64,000 nt of DNA from Mesorhizobium sp. 113-3-3 (GCF_016756495.1 NZ_AP023243.1:186001-250000); one strand, 5' to 3'; positions 19,694-32,193 are shown, numbered from the stretch's first letter. Numbers and translations are program-made. Notes: a model not told the origin generated them from the letters alone.

Positions 19694-19709
19694 CTACCGG
19701 CTGAAGGGG
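19694..19709 (+). repeat. Direct repeat, right copy (displaced mutS end)
   Basis: The 16 bases are identical to 19223-19238, followed by a diverged tail. Read in frame, this copy encodes YRLKGLVGK and a stop, which looks like the ancestral MutS C-terminus now separated from the gene. Confidence 0.7.
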
Positions 19710-19754
19710 TTGGTCGGGAAATAATTTTTAACATCCGCGCGCCGGCGCCGAAAC

Positions 19755-19792
19755 CGCCAATCCCCCCCCTCGTGGGGGAGATTGGCAGCTTC
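19755..19792. terminator. Hairpin related to the RIME-like repeats, 3' of the aldo/keto reductase gene
   Basis: GCCAATCCCCC and GGGGGAGATTGGC form a near-perfect stem around CCCTCGT. The sequence matches one internal stem of the 3660-3820 element. It is positioned to terminate the aldo/keto reductase transcript; there is no long T tract, so its function is uncertain. Confidence 0.45.
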
Positions 19793-19799
19793 ATCGCTG

Positions 19800-20645
19800 T
19801 CAGATCATCTCCAGGCCGCGCTTGCGTGTCGGCGGCGGAAAGGCGTGGTCGAGGTCGGCGACGTCCTGCGGCGTAAGCTCGATGTCGAGTGCGGCGACAT
19901 TCTGACGGACGTGTTCCTGGCTGCTGGCCTTTGGGATGGCGATGATGCCGTCCTGGTGCATCACCCAGGCCAAGGCGATTTGCGCAGGGGTGGCATTGTG
20001 GCGGGCGGCGACGGCATTGAGCCTGGCATTGCGCGCCAGCGCGCCCTGCTCGACCGGCGAATAGGCCATCAGCGGGATGCCGCGCTTGCGGCTCCAGGGC
20101 GCCAGATCGAATTCGAGGCCGCGCCTGACCAGATTGTAGAGCACCTGATTGGTCTGGACGTTGCCGCCATCTGGCAAGCCGGCCAGGTCTTCCATCTCGT
20201 CGGTGTCGAAATTGCTGACGCCCCAATGGCGGATCTTGCCGGCCTTCTTCAAGGCTTCGAAGGCTTCGACCGTCTCCACCAGAGGCACGCTGCCGGGCCA
20301 ATGCAAGAGATAGAGGTCGATGCGGTCGGTGCGCAGGCGCTTGAGGCTGTTCTCGCAGGCGCGTTGCACACCCGCGCGCGACGCGTTCGATGGCAGCACT
20401 TTCGAGACCAAGAAGGTCTCGGCGCGGCGGCCGGCAATGGCTTGCGCCACCACCTCCTCGGCGCCGCCGCTGGCATACATTTCAGCGGTGTCGATCAACG
20501 TGATGCCAAGGTCGAGGCCGAGCTTCAGGGCGTTGACCTCATCGGCACGGCGGCGCGAATCCTCGCCCATCTTCCAGGTGCCCTGACCGAGCACCTGAAC
20601 GGCTTCGCCGGAGGGCAGTCTGGTGGTTCTTATCGTTGATGGCAT
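19800..20645 (-). CDS. Aldo/keto reductase
   Basis: A 281-residue TIM-barrel NADPH-dependent reductase. It has the catalytic tetrad Asp/Tyr ([14 protein letters not shown]), Lys (VSKVLP) and His (LYLLHWPGS). The NADP-binding C-terminal segment is [14 protein letters not shown]. It reduces aldehydes or ketones; the substrate is unknown. The start lies 77 bases downstream of the DUF305 gene stop on the same strand, so it might be read through from the copper operon. Confidence 0.9.
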   Translation of the reverse strand: MPSTIRTTRLPSGEAVQVLGQGTWKMGEDSRRRADEVNALKLGLDLGITLIDTAEMYASGGAEEVVAQAIAGRRAETFLVSKVLPSNASRAGVQRACENSLKRLRTDRIDLYLLHWPGSVPLVETVEAFEALKKAGKIRHWGVSNFDTDEMEDLAGLPDGGNVQTNQVLYNLVRRGLEFDLAPWSRKRGIPLMAYSPVEQGALARNARLNAVAARHNATPAQIALAWVMHQDGIIAIPKASSQEHVRQNVAALDIELTPQDVADLDHAFPPPTRKRGLEMI

Positions 20646-20722
20646 GAGACAATCCCGGCGCGGTCAAGACGCATCGCAACACAATCGCCGGGAGAAATCC
20701 AGATCGAAGCCGCCAGGGGCGA

Positions 20723-21115
20723 TCACTTCACCGGATGCGCGGCGAGCCAGTCCTGCATCTGTTTGATTTCGGCTTCCTGCGCGGCGATGACGCCTTCGGC
20801 GAGCTTGCGGATTTCCGGGTCCTTGCCGTTGGCAAGCTCGACCTTGGCCATGTCGATGGCGCCCTGATGGTGCGGGATCATGCCCCTGACAAAATCGACA
20901 TCGGCATTGCCGGTGTATTGCGACGCCATCATGTCGGCATGCATCTTGTCCATCGCCGCCTTGTAGCCCTCGGTCGAGGGGCTGGTCGCATCCATCGACA
21001 TGCCAGACATGTCGTGTTTCATCTCTTCGCTCTGCGCCGGAACGCTTTCGAGGAAGACGGCGAGCAGCATTCCGGCCGCCATCAGCAAAAGCACGAGTTT
21101 CTTGGCCAAGGTCAT
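20723..21115 (-). CDS. DUF305 (CopM-like) periplasmic copper-binding protein
   Basis: A 130-residue exported protein with an N-terminal signal sequence (KKLVLLLMAAGMLLAVFL) cleaved near residues 27-30. The mature part is Met/His rich (MKHDMSGMSMD at the start, then MIPHHQGAIDMAK), the DUF305/CopM signature for binding Cu or Ag. It starts 43 bases after the copper ATPase stop on the same strand, so it probably belongs to the CueR-controlled operon and scavenges periplasmic copper. Confidence 0.85.
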   Translation of the reverse strand: MTLAKKLVLLLMAAGMLLAVFLESVPAQSEEMKHDMSGMSMDATSPSTEGYKAAMDKMHADMMASQYTGNADVDFVRGMIPHHQGAIDMAKVELANGKDPEIRKLAEGVIAAQEAEIKQMQDWLAAHPVK

Positions 21116-21158
21116 TCATGGTCTCCTGTTGGTTGGGTTTCGTATTTGGGGGTTTGGA

Positions 21159-23678
<2,520 letters not shown>

Positions 23679-23712
23679 GTCAAAAATGCCTTTATGCCTC
23701 TGCCTGGTTGCG

Positions 23713-23743
23713 GAGGTAGTGCTTCCAGTAACTGGAAGGTCAA
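23713..23743 (-). promoter_or_regulatory. CueR/MerR-type promoter of the copper operon
   Basis: On the minus strand, TTGACC (-35, 23738-23743) is followed by the palindrome CTTCCAGTTACTGGAAG (23722-23738) and then a CTACCT/TACCTC -10-like hexamer after an over-long 18-19-bp spacer. This is the classic architecture of MerR-family copper promoters, where CueR twists the DNA on Cu(I) binding. The ATPase ATG is at 23678. The rest of 23679-24010 holds no recognised feature. Confidence 0.8.
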
Positions 23744-24010
23744 GGGCTGTTCCGATTTTTTCGTTTTCAGCCCGCAACTGGCAGTTCGCCCGCACAACTG
23801 GCGGCCACATCGGGCGTAATGTCACGGCAATCCCGGGAAGTCAGGCCGGTTTTAAAAGCCTGGCTCTCTGTTGGCTCTCCCAGCGCGGCATGATATCCAC
23901 GCCGGAAAGATCAACAAACCATAGCATCACCTGTGCTAGAGGGCTCCCGCAGTGCTTGGCGGCTCCCGCCGGTTCCGTGGAAGCAAGGTTTCGAACAAAT
24001 AGCTCGCGAA

Positions 24011-24808
24011 ATGAAGCGTCTGGTCATCAACCTCGATCGATCTCCCGATCGGCTTGCCCACATGTCGAAGGAATTCGCCCGGATGGGCATCGGGTTCGAG
24101 CGGGTCGCGGGGATCGATGGCAAGGAACATCCCGAGTTGATGCTGCAGCCGCAGCACGCGATACATGCCAACCGGCCGCTCGCCGGCAGCGAAATCGCCT
24201 GCCTGCACAGTCATCGAGCCTGCTGGACGATCATTGCGCAGGACGAGGCCCCATACGGCGCTGTGTTTGAGGACGACATGGTCTTCTCCAGCAAGGCCGG
24301 GGCATTGCTGAGCGATACGAGCTGGGTGCCGGCGGACGCCGATGTCGTGAAGCTCGAGACGTTCTTCTCCTCAACCGTGATCCAGAGGAGAAGGACCTCT
24401 GCCGGACATGGCTTTTCCATGGTCCGCCTCCGCAAGGGCCATCCGGGGGCCGGCGGTTATCTGCTCTCGCGGCAAACGGCGCGCGACTTTCTGGAGGCAA
24501 CGGCGCAGGTCAACATTGCCACCGATGATCTCATCTTCAATCCCGTCCTGTCGGCCGGCAAGACCATCTACCAACTTGTTCCGGCGCTTTGCGCACAGGA
24601 TCAGTTCGTCGGCGGAAAGCTGCCAAGCCTGCTTGACCAAGAACGCGATGCGGCGCGGACCGCGAGCGGGCTTATGGGAAGGCAGAGGAAGCCGATGGCC
24701 GTGAGAATCAGCAGAGAGGCCGGGCGAACCGTACGGTGGATCGCCGATTTCTGCAGATTCCGGCAACGGATCGTCGTTCCCCTCGATCCGATCGAGGCAA
24801 CGGACTAG
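24011..24808 (+). CDS. Glycosyltransferase family 25 protein
   Basis: A 265-residue cytosolic enzyme. VINLDRSPDRLAHM (5-18) is the nucleotide-sugar-binding start of GT25 lipooligosaccharide galactosyltransferases. FERVAGIDG, SEIACLHSHRACW and VFEDDMVF (the EDD metal/donor motif) follow in the right order, and GAGGYLLSRQTAR is the conserved late motif. It probably adds a hexose to LPS or another surface glycan. The start is ATG 24011; the longer frame adds unconserved residues. It is isolated from other polysaccharide genes. Confidence 0.85.
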   Translation: MKRLVINLDRSPDRLAHMSKEFARMGIGFERVAGIDGKEHPELMLQPQHAIHANRPLAGSEIACLHSHRACWTIIAQDEAPYGAVFEDDMVFSSKAGALLSDTSWVPADADVVKLETFFSSTVIQRRRTSAGHGFSMVRLRKGHPGAGGYLLSRQTARDFLEATAQVNIATDDLIFNPVLSAGKTIYQLVPALCAQDQFVGGKLPSLLDQERDAARTASGLMGRQRKPMAVRISREAGRTVRWIADFCRFRQRIVVPLDPIEATD

Positions 24809-24898
24809 CCCGCCTGCCGCGCCACCAGCGAGCCCCATACCCAGCGCCGCGAAAACACGCTATAGACGCCGCCCAAATGGCAAGGCCGACTGGTACCT

Positions 24899-27700
24899 AT
24901 GGCGAAAATCTCCCTGAAGCTCGATGAACTGATCGACGGCGAAGCCTTGCGCCGCGAGATGACCGCGCTGACGGCGGCCACGGCGGGCGACGGTTCGGGA
25001 GCAGCAGCCCGCACCGGCGTGCTGCAGCTTCTCAAGGCCCGGCTCGCCGAAGGCCGGAAGATTGCCGAGGCCATGCTGAAGGAGGATGGCGGCGGCAATG
25101 CCTGCGCCGAGCGGCTGTCGCATCTGATGGATGAGCTGATCCGGGCGCTTTACGATTTCGCGGCGACTCATGTCTACCGGGTGAAGAACCGTTCGTCGGC
25201 CGAACGCATGGCGGTCGTGGCGGTCGGCGGCTATGGCCGCGGGACGCTGGCGCCGGGATCCGACATCGATCTTCTGTTCCTGCTGCCCTACAAGCAGACG
25301 CCATGGGGCGAACAGACCGTCGAATACATGCTCTACATGCTGTGGGATCTGGGCCTGAAGGTCGGCCACGCCACCCGCAACATCGATGAGTGCCTGCGGC
25401 TGTCGCGCACCGACATCACCATCCGCACCTCGATCCTGGAAGCGCGCTTCCTGTGGGGCGAACGCAAGCTCTATGACGAGCTGATGCTGCGCTTCGACCA
25501 CGAGGTGGTGCGCACGACCGGCCCGGAATATGTCCAGGCCAAGCTCGCCGAGCGCGACGAGCGCCACGCCAAGGCCGGCGAGAGCCGCTATCTGGTCGAA
25601 CCCAACGTCAAGGACGGCAAGGGCGGCCTGCGCGACCTGCAGACGCTGTTCTGGATCGGCAAATATTTCTACCGGGTGCGCACCGGCGAGGAACTGGTCG
25701 AAAAAGGCGTCTTCACCGAGGCCGAGTACCGCGAGTTCCAGAAGGCCGAGGACTTCCTGTGGGCGGTGCGCTGCCACATGCATTTCCTCACCGGCAAGGC
25801 CGAGGAGCGCCTGCATTTCGACATCCAGCGCGAGATCGCCGAGCGGCTCGGCTACACCACCCATCCCGGCCTGTCGGCGGTCGAGCGCTTCATGAAGCAC
25901 TACTTCCTCGTCGCCAAGGATGTCGGCGACCTGACCCGCATCTTCTGCGCGGCGCTCGAGGAGGAGCAAGCCAAGCACGTACCCGGCTTCAACCGCATCT
26001 TCCTCACCTTCCAGCGCCGCAAGCGCAAGCTTGCCGGCACGTCCGATTTCATCGTCGACAACCACCGCATCAACATCGCCGACGACCAGGTATTCGAGCG
26101 CGATCCGGTCAATCTGCTCAGGCTGTTCTGGTTCGCCGACAAGCACGGGCTGGAATTCCACCCCGATGCGCTGAAGCTGCTCACCCGCTCGCTTGGCCTG
26201 GTCAACAAATCGCTGCGGCGCGACGAGGAGGCCAACCGGCTGTTCCTCGACATCTTGACCTCGGACCGCAATGCCGAACTCAATCTGCGGCGCATGAACG
26301 AGGCCGGGCTGCTCGGGCGGCTGATACCCGACTTCGGCAAGATCGTCGCCATGATGCAGTTCTCGATGTATCACCACTATACGGTCGACGAGCACCTGAT
26401 CCGCTGCATCGGCGTGCTGGCCGAGATCGAGCGCGGCGATGGCGAGAAGGTGCATCCCCTGTCGCATTCGCTGATGCCCGGCCTGAAGAAGAGCCGCGAG
26501 GCGCTCTATGTCGCCGTCTTGCTGCACGACATCGCCAAGGGCAGGCCGGAAGACCATTCCGAGGCCGGCGCCCGCATCGCACGGCGCATCTGCCCGCATA
26601 TGGGACTGTCGGCGGCCGACACGGAAACCGTCGCCTGGCTGGTCGAGAACCACCTCGTCATGTCGATGACGGCGCAGACCCGCGACCTCAACGACCGCAA
26701 GACCATCGAGGATTTCGCCTCGATCGTGCAGTCGGTCGAGCGGCTGAAGCTGCTGTTGATCCTCACCGTCTGCGACATCAGGGGCGTCGGACCGGGTGTG
26801 TGGAACGGCTGGAAGGGCCAGTTGCTGCGCACGCTCTATTACGAGACCGAACTGCTCTTGACCGGCGGTTTCTCGGAGGTGTCGCGCGCCCAGCGCACGG
26901 CGGCGGCGCGCGAACGTCTGGCCGAGGCGCTCGCCGGCTGGCCCGACAAGGAGCGCAAGCGGTATGTCGGGCTGCATTACGAGAACTATTTGCTGACCGT
27001 CGACCTGCCGGATCAGTTGCGCCACGCCGAATTCGTCCGCGAGGCCGACGCGGCCGGCAAGAAGCTCGCCACCATGGTCAAGACCCACCAATTCGAGGCG
27101 GTGACCGAAATAACCGTTCTGGCGCAGGACCATCCCCGTCTTCTCTCCGTCATTGCCGGGGCATGCGTCGGTGCCGGCGGCAATATCGTCGACGCGCAGA
27201 TCTTCACCACCGCCGACGGCCGCGCGCTCGACACCATCCTGATTTCGCGGGAGTTCGACCGTGACGAGGACGAACGCCGGCGCGCCGAGCGCGTCGGCCG
27301 GCTGATCGAGGACGTGCTGTCGGGCAAGAGCTGGCTGCCGGAGATGATTGAGAAGCGCACCAAGCCGCGACGCGGCGCCAAGGTGTTCAAGATCCCGCCG
27401 CGCGCCGAAATCCGCAACACGCTGTCGAACCGGTTCTCGGTCATCGAGGTCGAAGGGCTCGACCGCCCGGGCCTGCTGTCGGAGATCACCGGCACGCTGT
27501 CCGACCTGTCGCTCGACATCGCTTCGGCGCACATCACCACTTTCGGCGAGAAGGTCATCGACACCTTCTATGTCACGGACCTCACCGGCCAGAAGATCGA
27601 CAACCCGGCCCGCGTCGCCACCATCCGCAACCGGCTGATGGCAACGCTCGAAGGCATCGCGCCCGAACGCGGCGGCAAGGCCAAGGCGGCCGCCGAGTGA
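24899..27700 (+). CDS. glnD: Bifunctional PII uridylyltransferase/uridylyl-removing enzyme
   Basis: A 933-residue protein with the full GlnD architecture. The nucleotidyltransferase domain has [15 protein letters not shown] (about 105-119). The GlnD-type linker follows, then an HD domain with LLHDIAKG (about 540) that removes UMP, and two C-terminal ACT domains ([17 protein letters not shown] and [17 protein letters not shown]) that bind glutamine. It modifies PII proteins according to the glutamine level and so controls nitrogen assimilation. The glnD-murJ-trpS order is common in Hyphomicrobiales. Confidence 0.97.
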   Translation: MAKISLKLDELIDGEALRREMTALTAATAGDGSGAAARTGVLQLLKARLAEGRKIAEAMLKEDGGGNACAERLSHLMDELIRALYDFAATHVYRVKNRSSAERMAVVAVGGYGRGTLAPGSDIDLLFLLPYKQTPWGEQTVEYMLYMLWDLGLKVGHATRNIDECLRLSRTDITIRTSILEARFLWGERKLYDELMLRFDHEVVRTTGPEYVQAKLAERDERHAKAGESRYLVEPNVKDGKGGLRDLQTLFWIGKYFYRVRTGEELVEKGVFTEAEYREFQKAEDFLWAVRCHMHFLTGKAEERLHFDIQREIAERLGYTTHPGLSAVERFMKHYFLVAKDVGDLTRIFCAALEEEQAKHVPGFNRIFLTFQRRKRKLAGTSDFIVDNHRINIADDQVFERDPVNLLRLFWFADKHGLEFHPDALKLLTRSLGLVNKSLRRDEEANRLFLDILTSDRNAELNLRRMNEAGLLGRLIPDFGKIVAMMQFSMYHHYTVDEHLIRCIGVLAEIERGDGEKVHPLSHSLMPGLKKSREALYVAVLLHDIAKGRPEDHSEAGARIARRICPHMGLSAADTETVAWLVENHLVMSMTAQTRDLNDRKTIEDFASIVQSVERLKLLLILTVCDIRGVGPGVWNGWKGQLLRTLYYETELLLTGGFSEVSRAQRTAAARERLAEALAGWPDKERKRYVGLHYENYLLTVDLPDQLRHAEFVREADAAGKKLATMVKTHQFEAVTEITVLAQDHPRLLSVIAGACVGAGGNIVDAQIFTTADGRALDTILISREFDRDEDERRRAERVGRLIEDVLSGKSWLPEMIEKRTKPRRGAKVFKIPPRAEIRNTLSNRFSVIEVEGLDRPGLLSEITGTLSDLSLDIASAHITTFGEKVIDTFYVTDLTGQKIDNPARVATIRNRLMATLEGIAPERGGKAKAAAE

Positions 27701-27746
27701 CTGCCATCCTCACCTTGTCCCAATCCCACAGGCAGTCCTCGAACGC

Positions 27747-29354
27747 ATGAGCCTCGTCAAGAAATTCGCCACCGTCGCTTCCGGCACGCTGATGAGCCGC
27801 GCGCTCGGATTCGGCCGCGAGATGCTGATGGCTGCAGCGCTCGGCACCGGACCGGTGGCCGACGCCTTCAACGCCGCTTTCCAGTTCCCCAACACCTTTC
27901 GCCGGCTGTTCGCCGAAGGCGCCTTCAACGCCGCCTTCGTGCCGCTGTTCGCCAAGGAGATCGAGACGCACGGCACCGACGGCGCCAAGCGCTTTTCCGA
28001 GGAAGTGTTCGGCGTGCTGTTCTCGGCGCTGCTGGCGCTGACCATCGTCATGGAACTGGCGATGCCGCTGATCGTGCGCTACCTGGTGGCGCCGGGCTTT
28101 GCCGACACGCCGGGCAAGTTCGAGACGACCGTCCTGCTGGCGACGATCATGTTCCCCTATCTCATCTGCATGTCGCTCGCGGCCATGATGGCGGGCATGC
28201 TGAATTCGCTGCGCCGCTATTTCGCGGCGGCGATCGCACCCGCCTTCCTCAACATCATCCTGATCAGCGTGCTTGGCTATGCCTGGTATCACGGGCTGGA
28301 TGCGCATGCCGTCGGCTTCAGCCTGTCCTGGGGCGTGCTGGCGGCGGGGCTCGTGCAACTCGCCATCGTCTGGGTGGCGGTGCGCAATGCCGGCATTTCG
28401 ATCGGCTTTCGCAGGCCGAAAATGACGCCGAACGTCAAGCGCCTGCTGATCCTGGCCCTGCCGGCGGCGATCACCGGCGGCATCACCCAGATCAACCAGC
28501 TGATCGGCACCGCGATCGCGTCGGCGCAGGACAGCGCGGTGTCCTCGCTCGCCTATGCCGACCGCGTCTATCAGCTGCCGCTCGGCGTCGTCGGCGTGGC
28601 GGTGGCGATCGTGCTGTTGCCGGAACTGTCGCGGGCGCTGAAGTCGGGCAACCTCATCGAGGCCGCCAATCTGCAGAACCGCTCCGTCGAGTTCACCTTG
28701 TTCATGACCTTGCCGGCGGCGGCGGCACTCTGGGTCATGTCGGAGCCGATCGTGCGGCTGGTCTATGAGCGCGGCGCATTCGCCGCCAACCATTCGACCC
28801 CGACGGTGGCGGCGATCCTGGCGATCTTCGGCCTTGGCCTGCCGGCCTTCGTGCTGATCAAGGCTTTCACCCCGGGCTATTTCGCGCGCGAGGACACGCG
28901 CACGCCGATGATCTTCGCCGCCATCTCGGTGGCGGTGAACGTCGCCACCGCGCTGACGCTGTTTCCCAGGATGGGCGCGCCCGGCATTGCCGTCGCCTCG
29001 GCCGTGGCCGGCTGGGTCAACGCGCTGATGCTGCTGGCCGTGCTGATCCGGCGCGGCCATTGGGGCCGCGACGTGCCGCTCCTGAAGCGCATTCCCCGGC
29101 TTGTTCTGTCGGCCGCGGTGATGGCGGTGGCGCTGTATTTCGCCGAGCATTGGCTGGCCGTCCGGCTCGGTCCGGGCTCGCCGCTGGTGGTCAAGGCGAC
29201 GACGCTGCTGGCGCTGGTGGCCGGCGGAGCGCTGCTCTATTTCGTCACCGCCTTTGCCACCGGCGGCGCCGATTTCGGCATGATCCGGCGCAATGTCAAA
29301 CGCGGATCGGGCAAGGCAGGACCACCGGCGGCAAAGACCGGCCTGGACGAATAG
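27747..29354 (+). CDS. murJ: Lipid II flippase MurJ (MviN)
   Basis: A 535-residue integral membrane protein of the MVF/MOP superfamily with about 14 transmembrane helices. The N-terminus has the conserved SLVKKFATVASGTLMSRALG and a helix with GREMLMAAALGTGPVADAF. The central cavity helices carry conserved Arg (RRLFAEGAF). It flips the peptidoglycan precursor lipid II across the inner membrane. It begins 46 bases after glnD on the same strand. Confidence 0.95.
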   Translation: MSLVKKFATVASGTLMSRALGFGREMLMAAALGTGPVADAFNAAFQFPNTFRRLFAEGAFNAAFVPLFAKEIETHGTDGAKRFSEEVFGVLFSALLALTIVMELAMPLIVRYLVAPGFADTPGKFETTVLLATIMFPYLICMSLAAMMAGMLNSLRRYFAAAIAPAFLNIILISVLGYAWYHGLDAHAVGFSLSWGVLAAGLVQLAIVWVAVRNAGISIGFRRPKMTPNVKRLLILALPAAITGGITQINQLIGTAIASAQDSAVSSLAYADRVYQLPLGVVGVAVAIVLLPELSRALKSGNLIEAANLQNRSVEFTLFMTLPAAAALWVMSEPIVRLVYERGAFAANHSTPTVAAILAIFGLGLPAFVLIKAFTPGYFAREDTRTPMIFAAISVAVNVATALTLFPRMGAPGIAVASAVAGWVNALMLLAVLIRRGHWGRDVPLLKRIPRLVLSAAVMAVALYFAEHWLAVRLGPGSPLVVKATTLLALVAGGALLYFVTAFATGGADFGMIRRNVKRGSGKAGPPAAKTGLDE

Positions 29355-29471
29355 CCGGGGCAAGCCGACCGCAACAGCGGTCTTGATCGTAAAGCCGTGT
29401 TCGTTCATAAGCGCGCCGTCGAAAGACTTTCGCCGCGCGCGAAACGGCCCTCCACAAGCCATGAGGAAACC

Positions 29472-30539
29472 ATGTCCGCCTTCAAGCCACTCGTCTTCTC
29501 CGGCGTCCAGCCGACCGGCAATCTGCATCTCGGCAACTATCTCGGCGCCATCAAGAAATTTGTTGCCCTGCAGGACACGTCCGACTGCATCTATTGCGTC
29601 GTCGACCTGCATTCGCTGACCGCGCAGCTCGTTTATGACGACCTGGCCGACCAGACGCGTTCGATCACCGCCGCCTTCCTTGCCTCCGGCATCGACCCGA
29701 AGAAGCATATCGTCTTCAACCAGTCGCGGGTGATGCAGCATGCAGAGCTCGCCTGGATCTTCAATTGCGTCGCGCGCATCGGCTGGATGAACAAGATGAC
29801 GCAATTCAAGGACAAGGCCGGCAAGGACCGCGAGAATGCTTCTCTGGGCCTGCTCGCCTATCCCTCCTTGATGGCGGCCGACATCCTGCTCTACCGCGCC
29901 ACGCATGTGCCCGTGGGTGAGGACCAGAAGCAGCATCTGGAGCTGACCCGCGACATCGCCCAGAAATTCAACAATGATTTTTCCGACCGCATCGCCAGGC
30001 TTGGCGTCGGCGTCGAGATGCAGGTCGGCGAGGAGACGGTGAACGGCTTCTTCCCGATCACGGAACCGGTGATCGGCGGCCCGGCGGCGCGCATCATGAG
30101 CCTGCGCGACGGTTCGAAGAAGATGTCGAAATCGGACCCGTCGGACCTGTCGCGCATCAACCTGACCGACGATGCCGACACCATCTCGAAGAAGATCCGC
30201 AAGGCCAAAACCGATCCGGAGGCCTTGCCGGGCGAAGTCGACGGGCTGGAAGGCCGGCCCGAGGCGGAAAACCTGGTCGGCATCTATGCCGGGCTGGCCG
30301 AGATGTCGAAGGCCGACGTGTTGAAGGAATTCGGCGGCCAGCAGTTTTCGGTGTTCAAGCCGGCGCTGGCCGACCTTGCGGTGGAGAAACTGGCGCCGAT
30401 CGCCGGCGAGATGCGCCGCATCGAGGGCGACCGCGCCTATGTCGACGCGGTGCTCAGGGACGGCGGCGAACGCGCCGGCGTGCTCGCCGAAAAGACGATG
30501 AAGACGGTGCGCGATATTATCGGGCTGCTGCAGGGCTGA
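29472..30539 (+). CDS. trpS: Tryptophanyl-tRNA synthetase
   Basis: A 355-residue class I synthetase. The HIGH-equivalent motif is in [13 protein letters not shown] near residue 20 and the KMSKS loop in [28 protein letters not shown] is the conserved Trp-binding region. It charges tRNA-Trp with tryptophan. The ATG at 29472 follows GAGGAAAC; upstream in-frame codons extend into the intergenic region and are not conserved. Confidence 0.96.
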   Translation: MSAFKPLVFSGVQPTGNLHLGNYLGAIKKFVALQDTSDCIYCVVDLHSLTAQLVYDDLADQTRSITAAFLASGIDPKKHIVFNQSRVMQHAELAWIFNCVARIGWMNKMTQFKDKAGKDRENASLGLLAYPSLMAADILLYRATHVPVGEDQKQHLELTRDIAQKFNNDFSDRIARLGVGVEMQVGEETVNGFFPITEPVIGGPAARIMSLRDGSKKMSKSDPSDLSRINLTDDADTISKKIRKAKTDPEALPGEVDGLEGRPEAENLVGIYAGLAEMSKADVLKEFGGQQFSVFKPALADLAVEKLAPIAGEMRRIEGDRAYVDAVLRDGGERAGVLAEKTMKTVRDIIGLLQG

Positions 30540-30623
30540 TCCCTGTCGTCAGTGCACCGCAGCACCGTACTGGCTTCAATGCATCTGGCCCGAGGATATC
30601 TTGCCCAAGAGATACCGGCCCAG

Positions 30624-30647
30624 GGACCGGCGGCTTGCCGCCGGTCC
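30624..30647. terminator. Strong GC stem-loop 3' of trpS
   Basis: GGACCGGCGG and CCGCCGGTCC form a perfect 10-bp stem around CTTG, 85 bases after the trpS stop. There is no T run, so it is either a Rho-region or RNA-stability hairpin or an atypical terminator. Confidence 0.45.
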
Positions 30648-30678
30648 GCTGCGGTGGCAGATTGCGGCCGCAATAGCA

Positions 30679-30753
30679 CTCGTGTCTCTGATTTTGAAAT
30701 TCGCTAGAGTTGGATATCAAGGGTAATGCGAATTTCAAAATCAGGGACACGAG
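30679..30753. repeat. Palindromic element A
   Basis: 26-base inverted arms (30679-30704 and 30728-30753) pair at 25 of 26 positions around a 23-base centre. The arm contains CTGATTTTGAAATTCGC. It is related to element B next to it. Confidence 0.75.
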
Positions 30754-30767
30754 CAAACTATTGATTT

Positions 30768-30844
30768 CTAGTGTCGCTTTTGATTTCGAAGTTCGCTCGG
30801 AGCGAGATATCGAAAGCAGGCGAACTTCGAAATCACGACACTAG
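30768..30844. repeat. Palindromic element B
   Basis: The arms CTAGTGTCG...GATTTCGAAGTTCGC and their complement (30820-30844) pair fully except for a 4-base insertion in the left arm. The pattern (GTGTC, GATTT, GAA-TTCGC) matches element A, so the two are diverged copies of one mobile or structural repeat. It ends 10 bases before the usp start. Confidence 0.75.
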
Positions 30845-30854
30845 GTAGATTGAC

Positions 30855-31346
30855 ATGGTCTCCAAACGCCTTAGCCGCGAAGCCGGTCATCGCAGGAAAT
30901 TCCTGACGATCATCGACGATACGCCGGAGTGCGAACGCGCCGTCGCCTACGCCTCTAAGCGGGCGCAAAGCACCAGCGGCACGCTGGTGCTGCTCTATGT
31001 CATCGTACCGGACGATTTCCAGCATTGGCTGGGCGTCGAGAAGATCATGCGCGAGGAGGCGACCGCCACGGCGCGCGCGGCTCTCGATGGCTACGCCAAC
31101 AAGGTGCGCCAGAAGCTCGGCATCGAGCCGGAGATGGTGGTGCGCGAAGGCAAGCCGACGGAAGAGATCCACAAGCTGATCGAGGAAGACCAGGACATCG
31201 CCATCCTGGTGCTGGCGGCCGGCGCCGGCAAGGAAGGTCCTGGGCCGCTGGTCGGCGCCGTGGCCGGCAAGGGCGCCGCCTTCCCCATTCCGGTCACGGT
31301 GGTGCCACAGAATCTGTCCGACGAGGAGATCGACAGCCTCGCTTGA
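30855..31346 (+). CDS. Universal stress protein (UspA family)
   Basis: A 163-residue single Usp domain. FLTIIDDTPECERAVAYA forms the first strand and helix, LVLLYVI the second strand, and EGKPTEEIHKLIEED plus ILVLAAGAG the later nucleotide-site region. The classic ATP-binding G-2x-G-9x-G(S/T) motif is not complete, so ATP binding is uncertain. No strong Shine-Dalgarno is visible before the ATG, which directly follows palindromic element B. The 31345-31488 repeat overlaps the stop codon. Confidence 0.85.
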   Translation: MVSKRLSREAGHRRKFLTIIDDTPECERAVAYASKRAQSTSGTLVLLYVIVPDDFQHWLGVEKIMREEATATARAALDGYANKVRQKLGIEPEMVVREGKPTEEIHKLIEEDQDIAILVLAAGAGKEGPGPLVGAVAGKGAAFPIPVTVVPQNLSDEEIDSLA

Positions 31347-31488
31347 GATGTGTTGATATTCAGGTGATGCCGGTCTGCAAATGGCTGACACCTGCGCTTC
31401 CAGTGCTCACGTACTTCAAGTACGCTCCGCTCCGGTTCTCGGCATCAGCCATTTTCGACTCGGCCTGACCTGAATCTCAGCACATCTC
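31345..31488. repeat. 144-bp element with 21-base terminal inverted repeats
   Basis: GAGATGTGTTGATATTCAGGT at 31345-31365 pairs with 31468-31488 at 19 of 21 positions. Inside are further stems (AATGGCTGA with TCAGCCATT; GTACTT with AAGTAC). It has no coding capacity and looks like a small palindromic or MITE-like repeat. The left end overlaps the usp TGA. The remaining gap to 31623 shows nothing else. Confidence 0.6.
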
Positions 31489-31623
31489 CACCTGAGTGCA
31501 GGGTCTGCAAAAACATTCCGCCAGCCAGCCGTTCGGGCGATGCGTTTCGCTTGAATGTCCAGCCGATAAAGCCTATTTAGAACTATTCCAAACTATCTGC
31601 CCAAAACGGGCACGGAGACGGCC

Positions 31624-32193
31624 ATGTTCATCCAGACCGAATCGACGCCCAATCCGGCGACGCTGAAATTCCTGCCCGGCAAGGAAGTGCTGCTGGAAGG
31701 CACCGCCGATTTCCGTGATGCCGACAGCGCGGCGACGGCCTCGCCGCTGGCCGGCCGGCTGTTCGAAATCCCCGGCGTCACTGGCGTCTTCTTCGGCTAC
31801 GATTTCATCACCGTGACCAAGGACGGGCCCGACTGGCAGCACCTGAAGCCGGCGATCCTCGGCGCCATCATGGAGCATTTCATGTCCGGCGCGCCTGTCA
31901 TGGCGAAAAGCGGCCCGGCCGCGGAGACCAGCCAGACCGGCGAATTCTACGACAAGGCGGACGAGGAACTCGTCATCACCATCAAGGAACTGCTCGACAC
32001 CAGGGTGCGCCCGGCGGTGGCCCAGGACGGCGGCGACATCACCTTCCGCGGCTTCGAGAACGGCACGGTGTTCCTGCACATGAAGGGCGCCTGCGCCGGC
32101 TGTCCGTCATCGACGGCTACGCTGAAGCACGGCATCCAGAACCTGCTTCGGCATTTCGTGCCGGAAGTGCAGCAGGTCGAACAGGTCTCCTGA
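31624..32193 (+). CDS. NifU family Fe-S scaffold/carrier protein (Nfu type)
   Basis: A 189-residue protein with an N-terminal Nfu_N domain (MFIQTESTPNPATLKFLPG, residues 1-19 onward) and a C-terminal NifU domain whose CAGC motif (Cys157 and Cys160) ligates a cluster between two subunits. It delivers 4Fe-4S clusters to target proteins. This is the housekeeping mitochondrial/alphaproteobacterial Nfu1 layout, not the nitrogen-fixation NifU scaffold. An intrinsic terminator follows. Confidence 0.93.
   Translation: MFIQTESTPNPATLKFLPGKEVLLEGTADFRDADSAATASPLAGRLFEIPGVTGVFFGYDFITVTKDGPDWQHLKPAILGAIMEHFMSGAPVMAKSGPAAETSQTGEFYDKADEELVITIKELLDTRVRPAVAQDGGDITFRGFENGTVFLHMKGACAGCPSSTATLKHGIQNLLRHFVPEVQQVEQVS

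Noticed and set aside
24860..29936. Very long antisense frames opposite glnD and murJ (890 and 784 codons)
   Set aside because: Compositional shadows of glnD and murJ; no start signals or domain motifs.
30679..30844. CRISPR array
   Set aside because: Only two diverged palindromes without spacer-repeat periodicity or cas genes; no CRISPR array was seen anywhere in the window.
31624..32193. Evidence for a nitrogen-fixation (nif) region from the NifU-like gene
   Set aside because: The protein has the Nfu_N plus NifU layout of the housekeeping carrier; no nif or fix genes are nearby.
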